NCBI GenBank assembly: GCA_008933995.1 | Contig: WARS01000011.1 | Location: forward strand, 11,995,516 to 12,059,515 | Direction of reading: 5' to 3' | Length of the DNA: 64,000 nucleotides | DNA from: Datnioides undecimradiatus | Taxonomy: Eukaryota > Chordata > Actinopteri > Lobotiformes > Datnioididae | Shown: one piece after another, positions 1-13,600 of the stretch | Numbering within the stretch: position 1 is the first letter of the stretch | How the letters are laid out: each line of letters begins with the position of its first letter | The notes under the pieces: model-generated | The model's input: the letters and a program-made list of their open reading frames with translations, nothing else | Told to the model about the DNA's origin: nothing | Databases searched by the model: none | Made by a program: the position numbers and the translations under genes

Positions 1-667
1 CCCATCCACTGAGCGTAGACTGTGTGTGCCATGTGCCTTGCATTCTACCAAAATTAGAGGAGGCACAGCTCCGCCTGCCTTTGATAAAGACTGTATAACG
101 GCAGCAGCAGCACTCTAAATTAGGATTAGTCTTTGCAAACAGATGTTCCTATTGCCTGCAGTCTTACAAACCCATTCCCCCCTGCACACAGCCAAAGATT
201 AGCATTAACCTGGCTTAATGAACTTTACACTCTGTTGCAGGCCTGCAGGGATAATACAACAAGTCTACTGTTTATGTAATCTTTTCTCTTATTTTTCCTC
301 TGCACCTTTTCTCCAAAAGAACAAAACAAATGCTGGCAGATAGTGTGGTTACCACATAGAGATAACTCATTGAGGCTAGGACTGATTTTGAACTGTGTGT
401 CTTTTACAGTGTGCGTATGTGTCTTTATGTGTTTTATTGTGTCTGTGCATGTGTGTGTGTGTGCACCAGACACTGGTCAGGATTGTTCTCCTTGTTAAGT
501 GTTATATTAGCAGTGGCCAAGATGGGAGGAATGAAGCGTAACATTGCCTATTGACCTGCTGATTAAGCAGTGGCCATTATTGCTCAAACTAATCGTACCT
601 GATGGCTCCTCCAGGCAAACTGAGGGAGAGGGAACAGAGCGGTGGTATAAAGTCCTGCAACTGATTA

Positions 668-668
<1 letters not shown>

Positions 669-705
<37 letters not shown>
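669..705. repeat. (TG)n microsatellite
   Basis: Uninterrupted TG dinucleotide run of about 18 units. A shorter TG run lies at about 449-463. Confidence 0.95.
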
Positions 706-708
<3 letters not shown>

Positions 709-1489
709 ACGTTGGTTCTTTGTTTTAGCATCAGGTATCTGTTTGACCTTACCTTATCTGTGAACTATATTATCACAGTCCGTAGTGGACGGAGCAGACC
801 ATCAGGGGGGTCTCAGAATTGATCTTGTTCCATTTTCCTTTTAAAGTCTTTGTTCACAGTGAATGCAAAAGGTTCAAGACAATCCTCATAGCAGTGTCAA
901 GCAGGCTCACACGCCTAACACTCAAACTTCTTGCTCAAACAAAACAGCAGACAAAGGTTTGAGAGTTGTTTTGTTCATTACTGATTAAGATCATGTCTTT
1001 ACACTGCTATCTAAAAGCAGCAGAGGTGATCAGTGATCCTGTGAATACAGAATTATAAATAACTAAACTCAGACAGTATTTATATTCTGTATTTTGTTCT
1101 TTGTACTTTGTACTTGGAACTGGAACCATTTCTGAAAATGCTCTTAGTTGCTGTCTTGCCTTATATCTGTCTATTAAATGAATGTTAGTTTTGCTCTGTC
1201 CAAAAACAAGATTTACTTATCATAAAGCTCACTAATATGCACATTATAGTTCAATTGTTCAAAGTGTAAAGAAACCAGAGTTTAAAACTGATTTTACAAC
1301 AGATTTTCAAACTGATTTGCTGAAGTTATGGGGGTTTCTGCTGGAAATATTTCTTGACCAGAATCATCCGTAGCAGCAGTTGACATTAGTCACTGAAGTC
1401 ACCACACCAGGCCCAGAGATAGTCCAGCACATAAAGTGTGAAACGGTAACTTGCTGTTTTACACTTTTTTTCTATAGATTTTAACAAGA

Positions 1490-1570
1490 CCTAAGATTTT
1501 AATTGGTGATCTTTAGAGGTGCAGGGAGGCAAGCTGTTTCAACATGTTTCCAGTCTTTGTGCTCAAATTA
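1490..1570 (+). repeat. Degenerate interspersed repeat, family A
   Basis: Shares TAATTGGTGATCTTTAGAGG-TGCAGGGAGGCA and TTTCCAGTCTTTGTGCT with the fuller copy at 5200-5325. I recall this element (ending in ATGCTAAGCTAAGC-type sequence) from many percomorph introns. Class not determined. Confidence 0.5.
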
Positions 1571-3039
1571 AATTTACCTTTCATTGTCTCCTGGTTGTAT
1601 TTAGCATACAGATACAACAGCTGTGTCCACCTTCTCATTCAACCTTGAACATCAGAGAATATCTTTAAAATGATGTTGGATTTCACCTGATTGTGTCATA
1701 AAAAGTGCAGAGGTAATCGGTCTTTCAACTTTCCACAACTTTTGCAGTATTTGTAGGGGTCATGTGCCAAGTGCTGTTCATCCTTGAGAAATTTAAAATG
1801 TACCTATAATGATGATAAAGTGAAAAGGACATGTTCACATTCAGTCTCACGGTTTTATATATTCTCTTAAACCTCAAGTGAAAAACATTATACCGGCATA
1901 TTTGATAGAGACGAAGAATTCATTATGCAAGCGATGTGAAATCACTCACTGCACATTATATCTGAGTCGGCACAGTTGCTGGCACTATGTTACATTCTGC
2001 TTTTGTGGCCTGAAGTGTTTTGGCTTAAATCCATCTCAGAATCAACATCCAAGAAATGAGCTTCTGAATGCGCAGGACTGCACTGGGCCTACGATACAGT
2101 CCAAGCAGCGTTTCTCATTAGTCATGTTTGCTGTATTGTTTATGAGAACAATCCGAGGTCGCTTGTAATTGACTGCACGTATTGCTGAATGCTTTTACCT
2201 CGCATTTCCAGCCAGTAAGCACCTTGCACCGCTTCAGGCAACTATTGAATTAATGCAGAGAGAAAGTGGAAGGTGATGTTCTCTTTCCTCCCATCTTTGT
2301 CCATTCCTTTCCGTCATAATTTCCCCTGCTGAGTCTCCAAACCTCAGGAGCTCCTCGGGGCCTGCTGCCCAGCACACTAATGGATAGCTACTGTCCCTGA
2401 GCCACACTGTGCAGACGAGATTTTGCCTCATTGAATATTGTGTTAGGTAAATCCTCATTAAGAGTGACTGTCCTCCATGACACTGAGAGAGAGGATTGGA
2501 GAGGAGAGAAGAGAGTAGAAGGCGGCAGTAACAATAGTATCAGTCTGATCTACACTGTGCTGTAGGAGCTCTGTTCATTTATAAGAAGCTGTTCTGTTTC
2601 TGTTCTACGTTAACCAGCAAGGAACTTCTGCAGTGCTGACAATGCTCTCGTTTGGTCAACAAAATGGCAGAAAATAGTAACAAATGGTTGCCAAAAATTC
2701 CAATATGTGTTCTTATTATTGCTTCCGTTTCATTTTACAGTGACATAAAATGCAAAAAGCTAGATCTCCATAACAATGTAAAAGCTTAATCCAATGCATT
2801 TTGGTGTTTTTTGGTGGACTGCAGTAAAGGCAGGTTGGTCCCCTAAACACAGAAGTCTTACTGTGTGATGAAGTTACACCACTGGCTGTTGCCCTTTCAC
2901 TATGAACGAGCACATTGACAATAAATGTGCCTGCCATATTGTTTTTGACCTTGTCCTGTCCCCAAAATGTCTTTTGATTAATCATTACGATTAATTGATT
3001 CAGCTTTACCCGCTGGTAATGTAGTAGATATAGCAGTAC

Positions 3040-3422
3040 TACTAGTACTTTTTAACAGGGCAGCCTGTATATAAAGGTTTATAAGTTATAACTAATGGCT
3101 TTGTTCATACAAGTGTTAATTATAATTAATAATGAAAACAACTGGTGGTGTTTATCTTCCTCCAGCAATTTCGAAATTGATTAGAGTACTTATTAAATTA
3201 TTTAAAACCTGCATCTTTTTGGGAGCAAAACCAATTTATTAACAACTTACTTGTATTTATAACTCCAGATGTTATGACTCATTAAAAAGTTGACAATCCA
3301 GAGGCATTTATAAAGTTCCACTTTATAAGAGTTAATAACTGATCTACAGCACATAAATAACTGATTTATTAACCAACTATGAATCCTGTATAAATGGTGG
3401 ACAATTAGAAAGTGGTACAGTT
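3040..3422. repeat. MITE-like element with imperfect inverted ends
   Basis: Left end GTACTTTTTAACAGGG and right end read on the minus strand as GTACCACTTTCTAATTGTCC are roughly related. The interior is rich in TTATAAGTTATAAC / TTAATAACTGATC / AAATAACTGATTTATTAACC. Composition differs from its flanks. The boundaries are estimates. Confidence 0.35.
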
Positions 3423-4067
3423 TACTACATACATGGGAGATGTGGCTGTCTCAAAGGGAACTCTGATCTTGATCTAAATTCTCATTTCATTTCAGTTTTA
3501 TTCATCCGAGCTGGGAAAATTAATTTTGTGGCATATGCAGTACATTACACAGCAATTAAGCAACGAACATGGAAAACACAAAGGAAATGAGAGGCGGAGG
3601 GCTTCATTGTGGTCAGCGGGGCTCCAACAGTGCTGCTTAAGTATGTCATTTGTGAAGGGTAAAACATTTCCTGAGAGCATTGGTGGTAGGTCAGCCAAGT
3701 GTGCCTCCTCCCCACATCTCACCATGACCCAGCTACAGTTTGGCTCGTGTGGCCCACAGAGCTGCACAGGCCCTCTGTGTTTGAAGCTGCAGTGCTTCCT
3801 GAGCTCGAACCAGCACCCCTACAGGGCTGCTGTGACATTAAATCCAATTATAGATTTCTTTAAATGCCATTTTATCCAGCAGGGGACTGTGGCCTTTTGA
3901 AAAGCAAGAAACGTGACCACTGTGTTCTTCCTCCTCTTCTTCTGTCTTGCCTTTGGCACTTTGTCCTGCTGTGACACAACAATGCTGAATGTGTACTTGC
4001 TTGCCCTAATGTAGCCTTGTTGTTTTTCTTTGTCCTCCTCCTCCTCCTTCTTCCGTGCTGACCCCAG

Positions 4068-4209
4068 GATACACCCCAGCCCGACCGCTGGCTCCATCAC
4101 AGCAGCCTCCTCAGTGAGCACCATTCAGGGCAAACCATCACTCCGCCGCATCAAAGGCCGCATTCACAGGAGCAAAAGTCTGGACAGCATTGATCTCCTT
4201 GACTCCAAT
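4068..4209 (+). CDS. tjp1: tjp1 alternative N-terminal coding exon (long isoform)
   Basis: The exon follows a pyrimidine-rich tract and CCCCAG acceptor and ends AAT|GTAAGT. Its frame encodes STIQGKPSLRRIKGRIHRSK followed by SLDSIDLLDSN. This basic/serine block matches, from recall, an N-terminal extension present in long TJP1 isoforms just before the first PDZ domain. The exon ends in phase 0 and the exon at 29921 starts in phase 0, so splicing gives ...[15 protein letters not shown] without a frame break. The skipped intron would be 25.7 kb. The exon starts mid-codon, so further upstream coding exons must lie left of the window. Homology and splice signals make it strong; the exact acceptor (4068, or a later AG at 4079) is less sure. 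Confidence 0.8.
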
Positions 4210-5199
4210 GTAAGTAAACTGACTCAAAGGCAAACACAGTGCATTAATGAGTTGCATCACATACCCACAGAGACTATAATGTACAGAACAAACAAGTCAG
4301 CTACAGTAGATCGATTTGGTTATGACTGAAAGCCCACAGTACTGTACAGATTCAAAAAGGTCCCTCAGGAACATGTGTTAGGAGCCTTGCAGGAAATATG
4401 CAGGTGCTGTGCGGGATGAATGAAGAGACCTGCATTATTTACTGTCTTTGTATTTGACTGGTGTGTGAATGAAAGAAACTAGATATGTTTACAAATCAAA
4501 CAAACGAGGCACAAAATGTATTAAATTCATGAATTAAAGCACCAAAAACGCTACACAAATCCAGTCAGGATCTGCTTGGCGTCAGCAGCAACTTGAAAAG
4601 CAGTGAGATAAACAACACACAATGAAAAAATAGAATCATTAAAGAAGAGATACAGCATATGGCAGATTGACACCATGGGCCAGTTGCACAAAAGTAATTT
4701 GCGAGCTCTGCTCATATACAGATGGCAAGTGGTGGCTGAGTCATATCTCACAAATGATCACCCCTTGCAAATTGCAGATAATTTACCAAGTCCCACAAGC
4801 TGCAAATATGGAGTTTGCTTTGTTTTGTGAAATGTGTCACAATTACACGTTGCAAACTGCAGCATGCACGTTTCACATGAACGTCTCAGCACTTGGTTGT
4901 GTTGTGTTGTGCCACACTACAGAAGAATGATCTATTTGGATTATAGGACCTTGGTATTTGCATTTCTAGTCATTCCTGTGTCAATTGATTTACTGAATAG
5001 TTCAACATTTTGGGGTATACATCTGTCACTCTAATGTCTGTCCTCCATAATGTCCTTTTCTAACTTTGCAAAAATACTGGAAGCAGCTAATCAGGCCTTG
5101 TTTAATCCATGCTAAAACCAATATTTGAAAATGATATTTTTCAAATATTTTCACTATATTTTTTGCACAGATAAAACAAAAAAGATGTGATAAAATAAT

Positions 5200-5325
5200 A
5201 ATTAGTAACCTTTAGAGGTGCTGGAAGGCACACAATTTACATTTAGACATAGTCAGGCTAGCTGTTTTCCTCTGGTTCCAGTGTTTGTGCTAAGCTATGC
5301 TAAGCAGCCCCTGGCAGTAGCTTAA
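5200..5325 (+). repeat. Interspersed repeat, family A
   Basis: Contains CCTTTAGAGGTGCTGGAAGG, GTCAGGCTAGCTGTTTTCCT and TGCTAAGCTATGCTAAGCAG, recognisable from percomorph genomes by recall. It is better preserved than the copy near 1500. Confidence 0.6.
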
Positions 5326-6139
5326 CGTTTAAAATACTCAAAGTCAAATGATTTCTTTGGGACACAAATGTGCCCACGTCCACATGTAACTCAGGAAAGA
5401 AATCCTGAATTTTACTACAATCAGACTTCAAAGGTCGCTGTTTCAAAGCATTAAATAATCTGTTCTTAGATGAAAAAAGGTAATAAGGCTGAAAAGATTT
5501 GCATACATCAGTCTAAAATGATAAGTGTTAAGATTCAAGATTCACTGTATAGAAAGAAATTTGTCTTAAGCATCAAGGTTTCTGTTTTATTCATAGACAC
5601 ATACCCATATTTTATTCACATTCACATTCAGAAAACAGGTGTCTCAATCCTTAAATGCTCAAGGTGAAACTCCATCTCACATTTACAGTCACACCAAATT
5701 ATCATGAAATATCCTTTGCTGAATTTTTTTTTTGATATAGAAAGGCTTATTAATTTTGAAAGCAGTGTTTTAAATTCAGAGTTGTGATGTGCATATATCA
5801 AAGCAGACACAGTTGTAATACACACATGCACTTTGTTGATTCCAGACAGAGCTGTAGACTGCTGGAGGGCATCAGCCTCAGGGGAGTTATATCGTGTTGA
5901 CAGCTCAAACGCTCCATTTCATTAAAGGATATCACAAAACCACTGAGCTGCTTGAATTATTGATAGAGGTATTGGTCAGCACTTGTAAGCTAAGATGAGT
6001 TTCGAATGCCTCTATGATCCATGCATTACATTTACCTTCAACTCCTGTGTAAGTCATGACAGTCAGTGGTAACTTGTGTCACAGTTAACAAGCCTTAAGT
6101 CACTCTATAACATGCTGATTTATTAATGAGACTGTCGGT

Positions 6140-6640
6140 CTGCAGACACGCTAACATGCTCACAATGACAATGCTAGCATGCTACAGTTAAGCAGTTGTT
6201 CTGATGACCATGATCATCATCTTAGGTGCAGCTGAAGCTTATGGGAGTTTTGTAGATATTTACAAAATCAAAACATTTGTCACATAAAATGTTTAACTTG
6301 ATGATGAAATTGTGAATACAATTTAATGATACTGCATCGAAAAGATTAGACTTTTAAGTCAATATCATAAATGTTAAGCTCATGGTGACATTATACGAAT
6401 GATGCATCCTCTGATCACCATGGATAGACCATTTTTTATGTGTCAGCCTCCTCCGTAGATGTTTAGACACAGTATTTATAGAGATAAGAAAAGTGGAAAC
6501 TTGCTTGTGACACTTGGAGAAAAGTCAAGGGACCATTAAAGACATTTCTGCAAGATTCATCCTCTGGAGACCAAGAAGTCTGTACAATGATGCAATGCAA
6601 TACATTCAATAGTTAAATATTTCAGTCGGGCTAAAAACAG
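6140..6640 (+). repeat. Interspersed repeat, family B
   Basis: Begins with CTAACATGCT/GCTAGCATGC units and later has GGTGCAGCTGAAGCTTATGG, GAGAAAAGTCAAGGGACCAT, AGATTCATCCTCTGGAGACC and TATTTCAGTCGGGC. The same ordered blocks occur at 53300-53700. A common teleost intronic element by recall. Confidence 0.6.
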
Positions 6641-9600
6641 TAAAAATGATACACACTAGAGAGATAATTTGGCAACACTTGCAAGTCATTGTCTTGATCA
6701 AAAAATGAATTGTCATGACTGATTAAACAAAAGACCTACATTTCAAAAGTAATTACAAAATCACCATTCAGCTCCTGTCTAGTAAACCTGACAGTGAAAT
6801 GCTGGAGGTGGATGCTTTTAGGCTGTGATTGACAGATTAGTGGTGGCCTTGATTTTGAGCCATACACAGCAATCATAAGCTCTCATCTGAATAGAAAAAG
6901 GCAGGATAGTGTCACTGTATTCTCACATCCTCTCCCATCTCTGTAAGTCATAGAGAGTGACTTACCACATCGCTGTCATTTGTCTTTATGGCCTGCCACT
7001 CGGAGGACGCATCAAACGGCTCAAGAGGCCACTATCTCACCAGAGACTGAGAGCTCAGCTAAGGGCTCCTGGCCTTTCCACGGTATATTTCTTTTGTACA
7101 GGCTGTGTGTGCACTAGAGGAAAACTTGCTGACTTTGCCCAAACTCAAATGCAGCTGATGGAAGTAACGGTCCGCCTTACAGTGAGTGATGAGACTGCAG
7201 GATGCTGAGCTGAGGAGCAGTTTCCATTGCATCCTACTAAAATGTCACAACAGACACAACATGGCCTCTGAGCTGTTGGATGTTCTGAGCTGCAGGCGTT
7301 TTCTAACAAACAAAATCCCACCTGATTGGCTGCTTCAACAGAAAACTGAAGATATTAATCAGCTGAGTGTATGAATTTAGGTCCATAACTATCATTGCCC
7401 ATCAGCGTAGAGCTAAATAATCAATAGTAGTTAAGACTTTGTTTATATCGATTGCTTCTTTTGATTGCTTCTCTCTCTTGATAGTCAGGGGAGGACTTTG
7501 GCCCATGGCCCACTCCCGCTGTCATTTGTGTTGGCAAGCGGCGCACTTGTTCACAGAAAGCTTGAATCAGATTTTAGTGCTAAGGCTGCAGAAAGCACAA
7601 CAGAGATTGGGGGGGGGGTCTTTCATGCACCCGATGCCTTTGTGTATAGCAGGAGTTATTTTTCTGCGTTCATCAACAACACCTTGTCCCATTTTAAAGT
7701 AGCAGCGTTTACAGTATTTCTTAATGCTTTAGGGAGATGCATTAGTCCATCTGTTCAAGCATTACACAAAATCTTAACTGCACTAATCTCTCATATCCAA
7801 CCATTCTGTGGCTTACATTTGTTGCAATAGAAAAGACAATACCTGCTTTTAATAATAGAAAAATACCAAACTCAGATATCAAGGAGATATTCCCTTTTCC
7901 TGTGTGTGTGTTTATATGGATCAGTGTTGATTCTGAATATGCAGCTTATTCTCATGTGCATTGTATTTTATAAGAACAATGAGAAAAACATATTGTAGAC
8001 ACACAAAGCCATGCAGTGTTTCCTTGGTGCAGTCTGGATGCTAAACTGAGGTTGCTGTTTCTCTTTCATGTGCCTTGATTTTGGTAAAAAAAAAAAATCT
8101 GTTTTTAATGCAGTATTTTTCCTGCCCTCTCAGCTGTTTTGGAAAATGTTAAAGGAATGTTTGCTGCAGAGGCTATAACCAGGTGAGTTGCAGAGAAACC
8201 AGGAGTTTATCAGCAGGAGCAGATGCAACTAAGCCAAGATGAAAAGCGTAATTAAATTAATTACTCCTTAACAGATCAGGATCAGTCACCAAGTGGGCCT
8301 TGAGCTTTGCCGTGGTCAGAGTCTTAATCTCTTATTAGTTCTGCTTGCCCCATCCCACTTCTAAAATCCCATCCTTGGCTGCAGTCTGCTGTGGACAGAG
8401 GCACTCCCCCCTAACCACCACCAAAAAAAAGGCCCAGCGTAAGCATTTATTCGCTGCTCAGTCTTCGGAAAGTGCTGCAGATGCATTTACAGAGAGAGCA
8501 ACTGCAGCTGAATTAACCAATCTGCATATTCAGGGCCTGTTAGAGGGAGATTGTTCCAGTGATGAAGGCTTGGAGTTGCACAAGGGTGGGAGTGGAGAGC
8601 GAAACCTGAGTGAGACACACCACAAGGGCTGTGGAGGAAAGAGACGGAGGGAGGAGAGGAGCAGAGCGTGGGGGGTGGGAGCAGGAGATTTATCACGACT
8701 AACACTGTAGGAGGCCTTATTGGAAGGAGGTGAAGGGGGGTAGGCAGCAGCTGATTTTCTCTAGGTGAGGCAGGTCTGTTATGCAAGAACAGAATCGAAT
8801 GGATGCATTTTTTTTGTCCTATAGGTGCTAAGCCGTGGGGGATGGTTGGAGGTGATAGAGGGGGTTTTTATGTGACACTGAAGGGGAGCTGGCCATGTGT
8901 AAATGCGTGTGAAGGTTGCGTGTGTGGTCCCACAGGCTGCGTGGAGGCGATGGCAGATGTTGGCTGTGTTTCTGGAGGCTGTGACTCAGGAGCAATTCCT
9001 ACCTCTGATGTGTCCTCTGATGAGACATATGGCAGGTCACTGTAAGCACTCTATATACGTATGTGTATCCAATACCATCATGTCATACATCTTGCAACAA
9101 TATGTTGACTTCTGAACCAAGATTTTTGGTGTTTATTACTGTATAGTTTGGGTTCACATAGTGCATTTTATTGTAATTGTTTTATACTATATGAATAAGC
9201 CAAGCTGCCTCTGAAAAAGATTTCCTGTAGTTCCCATCAACACAACTGGATCAAAATACCCTTTTGTTCATTTCTTAAAGGATGCTGGCTGAAGATTATA
9301 AACAGCAGGGTCCTTGCTTGTCAGGGTAAGATTTGAAGAAAATGACTCGTGCCTCTGAATTGTTTTTATGGTCGAGCCCATGTCCATCTACTACAAATCA
9401 TTTCAAGAGACAAGACTCAAACCCACATAAATCCCAACAACTCTATTGACTTTCCCGCATGATTTATGTCATGAGAAGAGACCTGGACAGTAAGAACCAT
9501 CAGCAGCTGACGATGAGTGAAAATGTAGCACTAAAACAACATCACATACAACATTTTCCGTTCCAAAAACACAGCCTAGGTCTATTAATACCACAACAAC

Positions 9601-10044
9601 GAGGCTTCATTATAGTTTTGGCTTATTTTTCAAGGAGGGCTTGATGTTCACGTTATTACCCCCCAATTGAGCGCGTGAGCATGGGGTCAAGTGAAGGACA
9701 ACCAGCAGGATGATGTAATGTTTGTAGAAATCAAGATGGTGGCCATGGTGGGGAAGTCAAGCATTAAGAATGAAATGCTGGGAAGGTTGTCCTAAGACAA
9801 CTTAATCAATCACAGGCTTTCGTGTTCACAGTTGTGGATGCTCTGTAGATTACATACTTTGTTGATTGATTATCATGAGATGAACACATACTGTTTCTCT
9901 GGAGGCGACATTTTGTGTTCATATAATGCAACTAGTGAGATTTTACAAGCAGCAAATACAAGGTGGATTTACTCGTGTTTATCTGGCACTGTCTAAACAT
10001 AATATCCAGTAATGGACAATGTGTTGTCCAATAAATATGGATGA

Positions 10045-10340
10045 TTTATAAGGGCTGCAATTAACAAACTGTATATCAGTCTGGTACATTTATTGTTTAG
10101 TAAATTCATTGATTAATCTTTAAAATGTTAGAAAATGGTGAAATAAAATGCCCATTGTTGTTCAAAACCCAAACGTGTTTGATTCACAATGATATAAAAC
10201 TGAGACCAGCTGGACATTTTAACATATGAGAAGCTAGTACCAGCAAATGATTTGGCTTTTTTGCTTGAAAACACTTAATTGATATCAAAACAGTTGCATA
10301 TCAACCCACTGATGGAATCATTGGATATTGTTTCAGTTCC
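10045..10340 (+). repeat. Interspersed repeat, family C
   Basis: Starts GGGCTGCAATTAACAAA and continues AAAATGTTAGAAAATGGTGA, ATATGAGAAGCTAGTACCAG, TTGCTTGAAAACACTTAATT and ATCAAAACAGTTGCATATC. This order is characteristic of a very common percomorph element by recall; it also occurs at 25975-26350 and 32005-32290. Confidence 0.6.
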
Positions 10341-10664
10341 GTTATTGTTATTAGCAATCATAAAACGATAATTCAATGACTGTCTATCCTTCATGCACTA
10401 ATAGCTGAAATCAAATAACATATACAACAACATATGATGTTTGAAAGCCTGTTATTAGTGTCAGTTCACACAGTTTTGCAGTACAACACAGCAGAGCACG
10501 ATTTGTAGTCTCACAAAGACTCACAAACATGTTAAATGAAAAGCTTTATTTAATTCTTATTTCAACATTAACAAAAAGGTCTTTTGCTTTTTTTAATGAA
10601 TGGAAGCAAGAAGCGTGTGAACATTTTGTGTTTTTAGAAGTGTGTGTATCTGCTGTGTCAGTGG

Positions 10665-10690
10665 CGTGTGTGTGTGTGTGCGTGTGTGTG
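10665..10690. repeat. (GT)n microsatellite, interrupted
   Basis: GT run with one CG interruption at 10681. Confidence 0.9.
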
Positions 10691-13600
10691 TTTATCATGC
10701 AGCCTGCTGTGTTGCTGGACATGTAGGATGTGTGTTGATGCCCAGGGAGGCACCATATGCTGTTTAGACTCAGGAGCATCCCATCACGGCAGACCCGTGG
10801 GTGAACAACCCCGACTCCTTCTCGTGTCTCCCTCCATCAGCTCACGCCTGCATCATCAGCCAGCAGGGGTTGAAAACACGCAGATCCATTCTCCTCACGC
10901 CTGTTTTCACGCCACCATGAATAATCATCTTCATATAGATTTCCTCTCGCAAGGCTCTAGACAGTCATGCCTGACGTAGATAAAAACAGTGTTCAGCTGA
11001 AGTCCTGCAGAGGGCAGAGTTTTACTACCTAAATGTACAGGAACACAGTGAAACATCCATGTTTGCATGTAGCTGACGCAATAGAGAAAGGATGGGTTGG
11101 ATGTGTAGTTGGGATGTTGGTTTTGGATAAATGCTCAGCTTTTCTTGTGCGATGATAAATCATTTCATGGTAGCTGCTAAAATACATCTGATTCTTAAAA
11201 ACAGAGAGTGCAGCCACTAGAAGGAGACGAGCTGGTAGTATTAGGTCTATTGGTCCTTTTGTGGTTGGTGAAGTCAAGCGAGCAAACATGCAGTTTATCC
11301 CCCACCCTCATCTGATGTAATGCGCACAGGGCAACCTTGTATCATTTCCTCTGCAAAAAGAAAATAATTGAAGTTTTTGCAGGATTTGAAGTCAACCTGT
11401 GGTTGTGATAAAAAATAATTTTTAAATTGAAAAGAGGCACAGATTAATAGCATTGTCTTGCTTCTTTCCGCAGTGCAGTAAATTACCCCTAGGTGATCTT
11501 TCCCCCTTTTTCTTTCCTGTCTCTGATGCCCCCCATCACCTGCCCTCCACAAGACCCCTTTGGTCTGGTCCGAAGGGAGCACCTGATCCCACGCCACCAC
11601 AGCCTCTAATTGCTTTCCTCTCATCCTGAGCGAGTTTGCTCTCATGGGAAAAATCCATGAATAGACGACCTCCTATGAATCCAAACTAATTTAAAGGCCC
11701 GCTTGATGGAAAAATAATAATAAAAAAAAAATTTCATTAATAATTTAACTGGTAGTTCACACCAGGGGTCACACTCTCTAATTGTATTTTATATGATGTG
11801 TTTTAGAACAACACTGCGTCCCTAGGCTTGCACAAGCAGAGTATTTTAAGTTAATTAACATAGATAATTAATCTGTCATGGCCATTTCAAGCTGCGTGTG
11901 AAATCACAGCTGGATTGATCAGGATCCTGCTGCTTTAACAGCATTTATGTACCCCAAAGGAGTTGAGCATCATGATAGCACTGTGATGATCTGATGTGGT
12001 GTTCAAAAGCAAAATAATTCAACTCACCACTTTGGTATTATTTCACCTCTCTGTCATCCAGGCACACACATTAACTGATTGGAATTGTTCGTCTTTATTA
12101 GCATTAGTGCTCCCCTCCTGGGATAAACATACTTAGGTGATTGCTTCTTTGCGACTGTACATGATGCCATAGTTTGATCCAGAGAGGATTTGGATGTTGG
12201 TGGCCTGTTGTCACATGATCCACAGGGCTGGGGATGTGAGGTCATTTCATGTCACCTGATATGTCTGAGCTCTCAGCTGTTGGTGGGAAAATGAGATGGA
12301 GATTATCGGTTCATTTGGGGAATCTTTAAAAATATGTATTTCCTCCCCGTACATGGGTGATGATTTCAGCTTTGAAATTTATGAATCAGTAAATCCAGAT
12401 TTGTGCTTTGTCAGTCACATCCTGTACGTTCCTAGTGTCAGATGGTATTTGTCTTTTTTTTTTAGCTCAACACCATTATGTTCCTTTACTCACCATTTCC
12501 TAAAATATATACCTTTGACCTTAAAAATAAAACATTTAAACACTGGAATATTTACTGGAATAATGCAGTAATATAAGCATTTTTACATATTTTAGATAAG
12601 TTATGTGCACATACACTGATTTTGGATGTTGTTGATCACCATTAGACTTGCATTTTTGATTTAACTGATTTGCATTGCAGCATCTCCACTGCAGCTAGGG
12701 CAACACAAAAAAATGTCAAACATGCATGTCCTGGCGGAGAGTGTACAATATAATTAGTGTTAAAAAATAATAAACTATTAATCCATTTGACAAAATGGGT
12801 CCTTGGCCCTCACATAAAAGCAGAGCGCACAAAAGCCCAAAGAGCAAAGCTGGCTGCACCATTATCACCAAAACTGATTTTTAAATGCAGAATCTAAATG
12901 TTGCACCGTAGATTAAAGTTGACATATTCCTTTGTTGTGGTGCATGTGTTGCATTGACATAATGTACAAACATCTGCTAAAAAGCTGCACAGAGAGCTGC
13001 AGCTCAGTTCCCTCTCCTGCATGTTTCAGCTGCATTTTACTGCTGCACATCCTCAGCTCTGCATCAGAGAGGTCACACTTCATTCTTCTATAAAGCACCT
13101 TTTCATAAGTGTGTTTTTTAACTACTTACTTTACAAGATATCTCATGCTGGCTACAGCATGGATCCCTGTGTCTTTCCTCAGCTGTCAATGTGCTACACT
13201 ACATAAGGCATTATGAAACCTCGCGTAAGAAATTTCTGTCCCGAACTAATGGGTTGGCTGTCACATCAGTGTGCAGCTTGCTCATGGTAGAGGTCAGTGA
13301 TACTGACAGAGGACAACACAGAAATCACAGAAATACAAGCCTCTGTACAGTAGCCAGCTCACTCCATTATGAGATTACGCTGATGTACTCCAATTTGTAA
13401 AACCAAAGAATGGATAACAAGATAAAAAGCACAAAGTTTTGACTATCATCTTGCAGCTTTGCAACACAGTGTCACATAATATCATCTTTTCTCTCACGCT
13501 GGTGTTGGACAAATGCATTTATTTGCCTCTGCTGCAGTGCTATGTTTAACGTCTGTCATGTCACTTGATAGCTGCAGTCATTAAGGCTCACAGATAGCCA

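Larger units (their letters stand above)
1..4067. other. tjp1: Non-coding: presumed tjp1 5' intron
   Basis: No exon recognised on either strand. It holds a TG microsatellite, a degraded family A repeat and a MITE-like element. Because the exon at 4068 begins mid-codon, this is inferred to be intron of the long isoform. Confidence 0.5.

Noticed and set aside
507-822. ORFs encoding His-Thr or Val-Cys runs near 669-705
   Set aside because: Translations of the TG microsatellite.
8345-8786. ORFs in a GC-richer intronic stretch
   Set aside because: No splice logic to tjp1 in frame, no family resemblance, competing frames on both strands.
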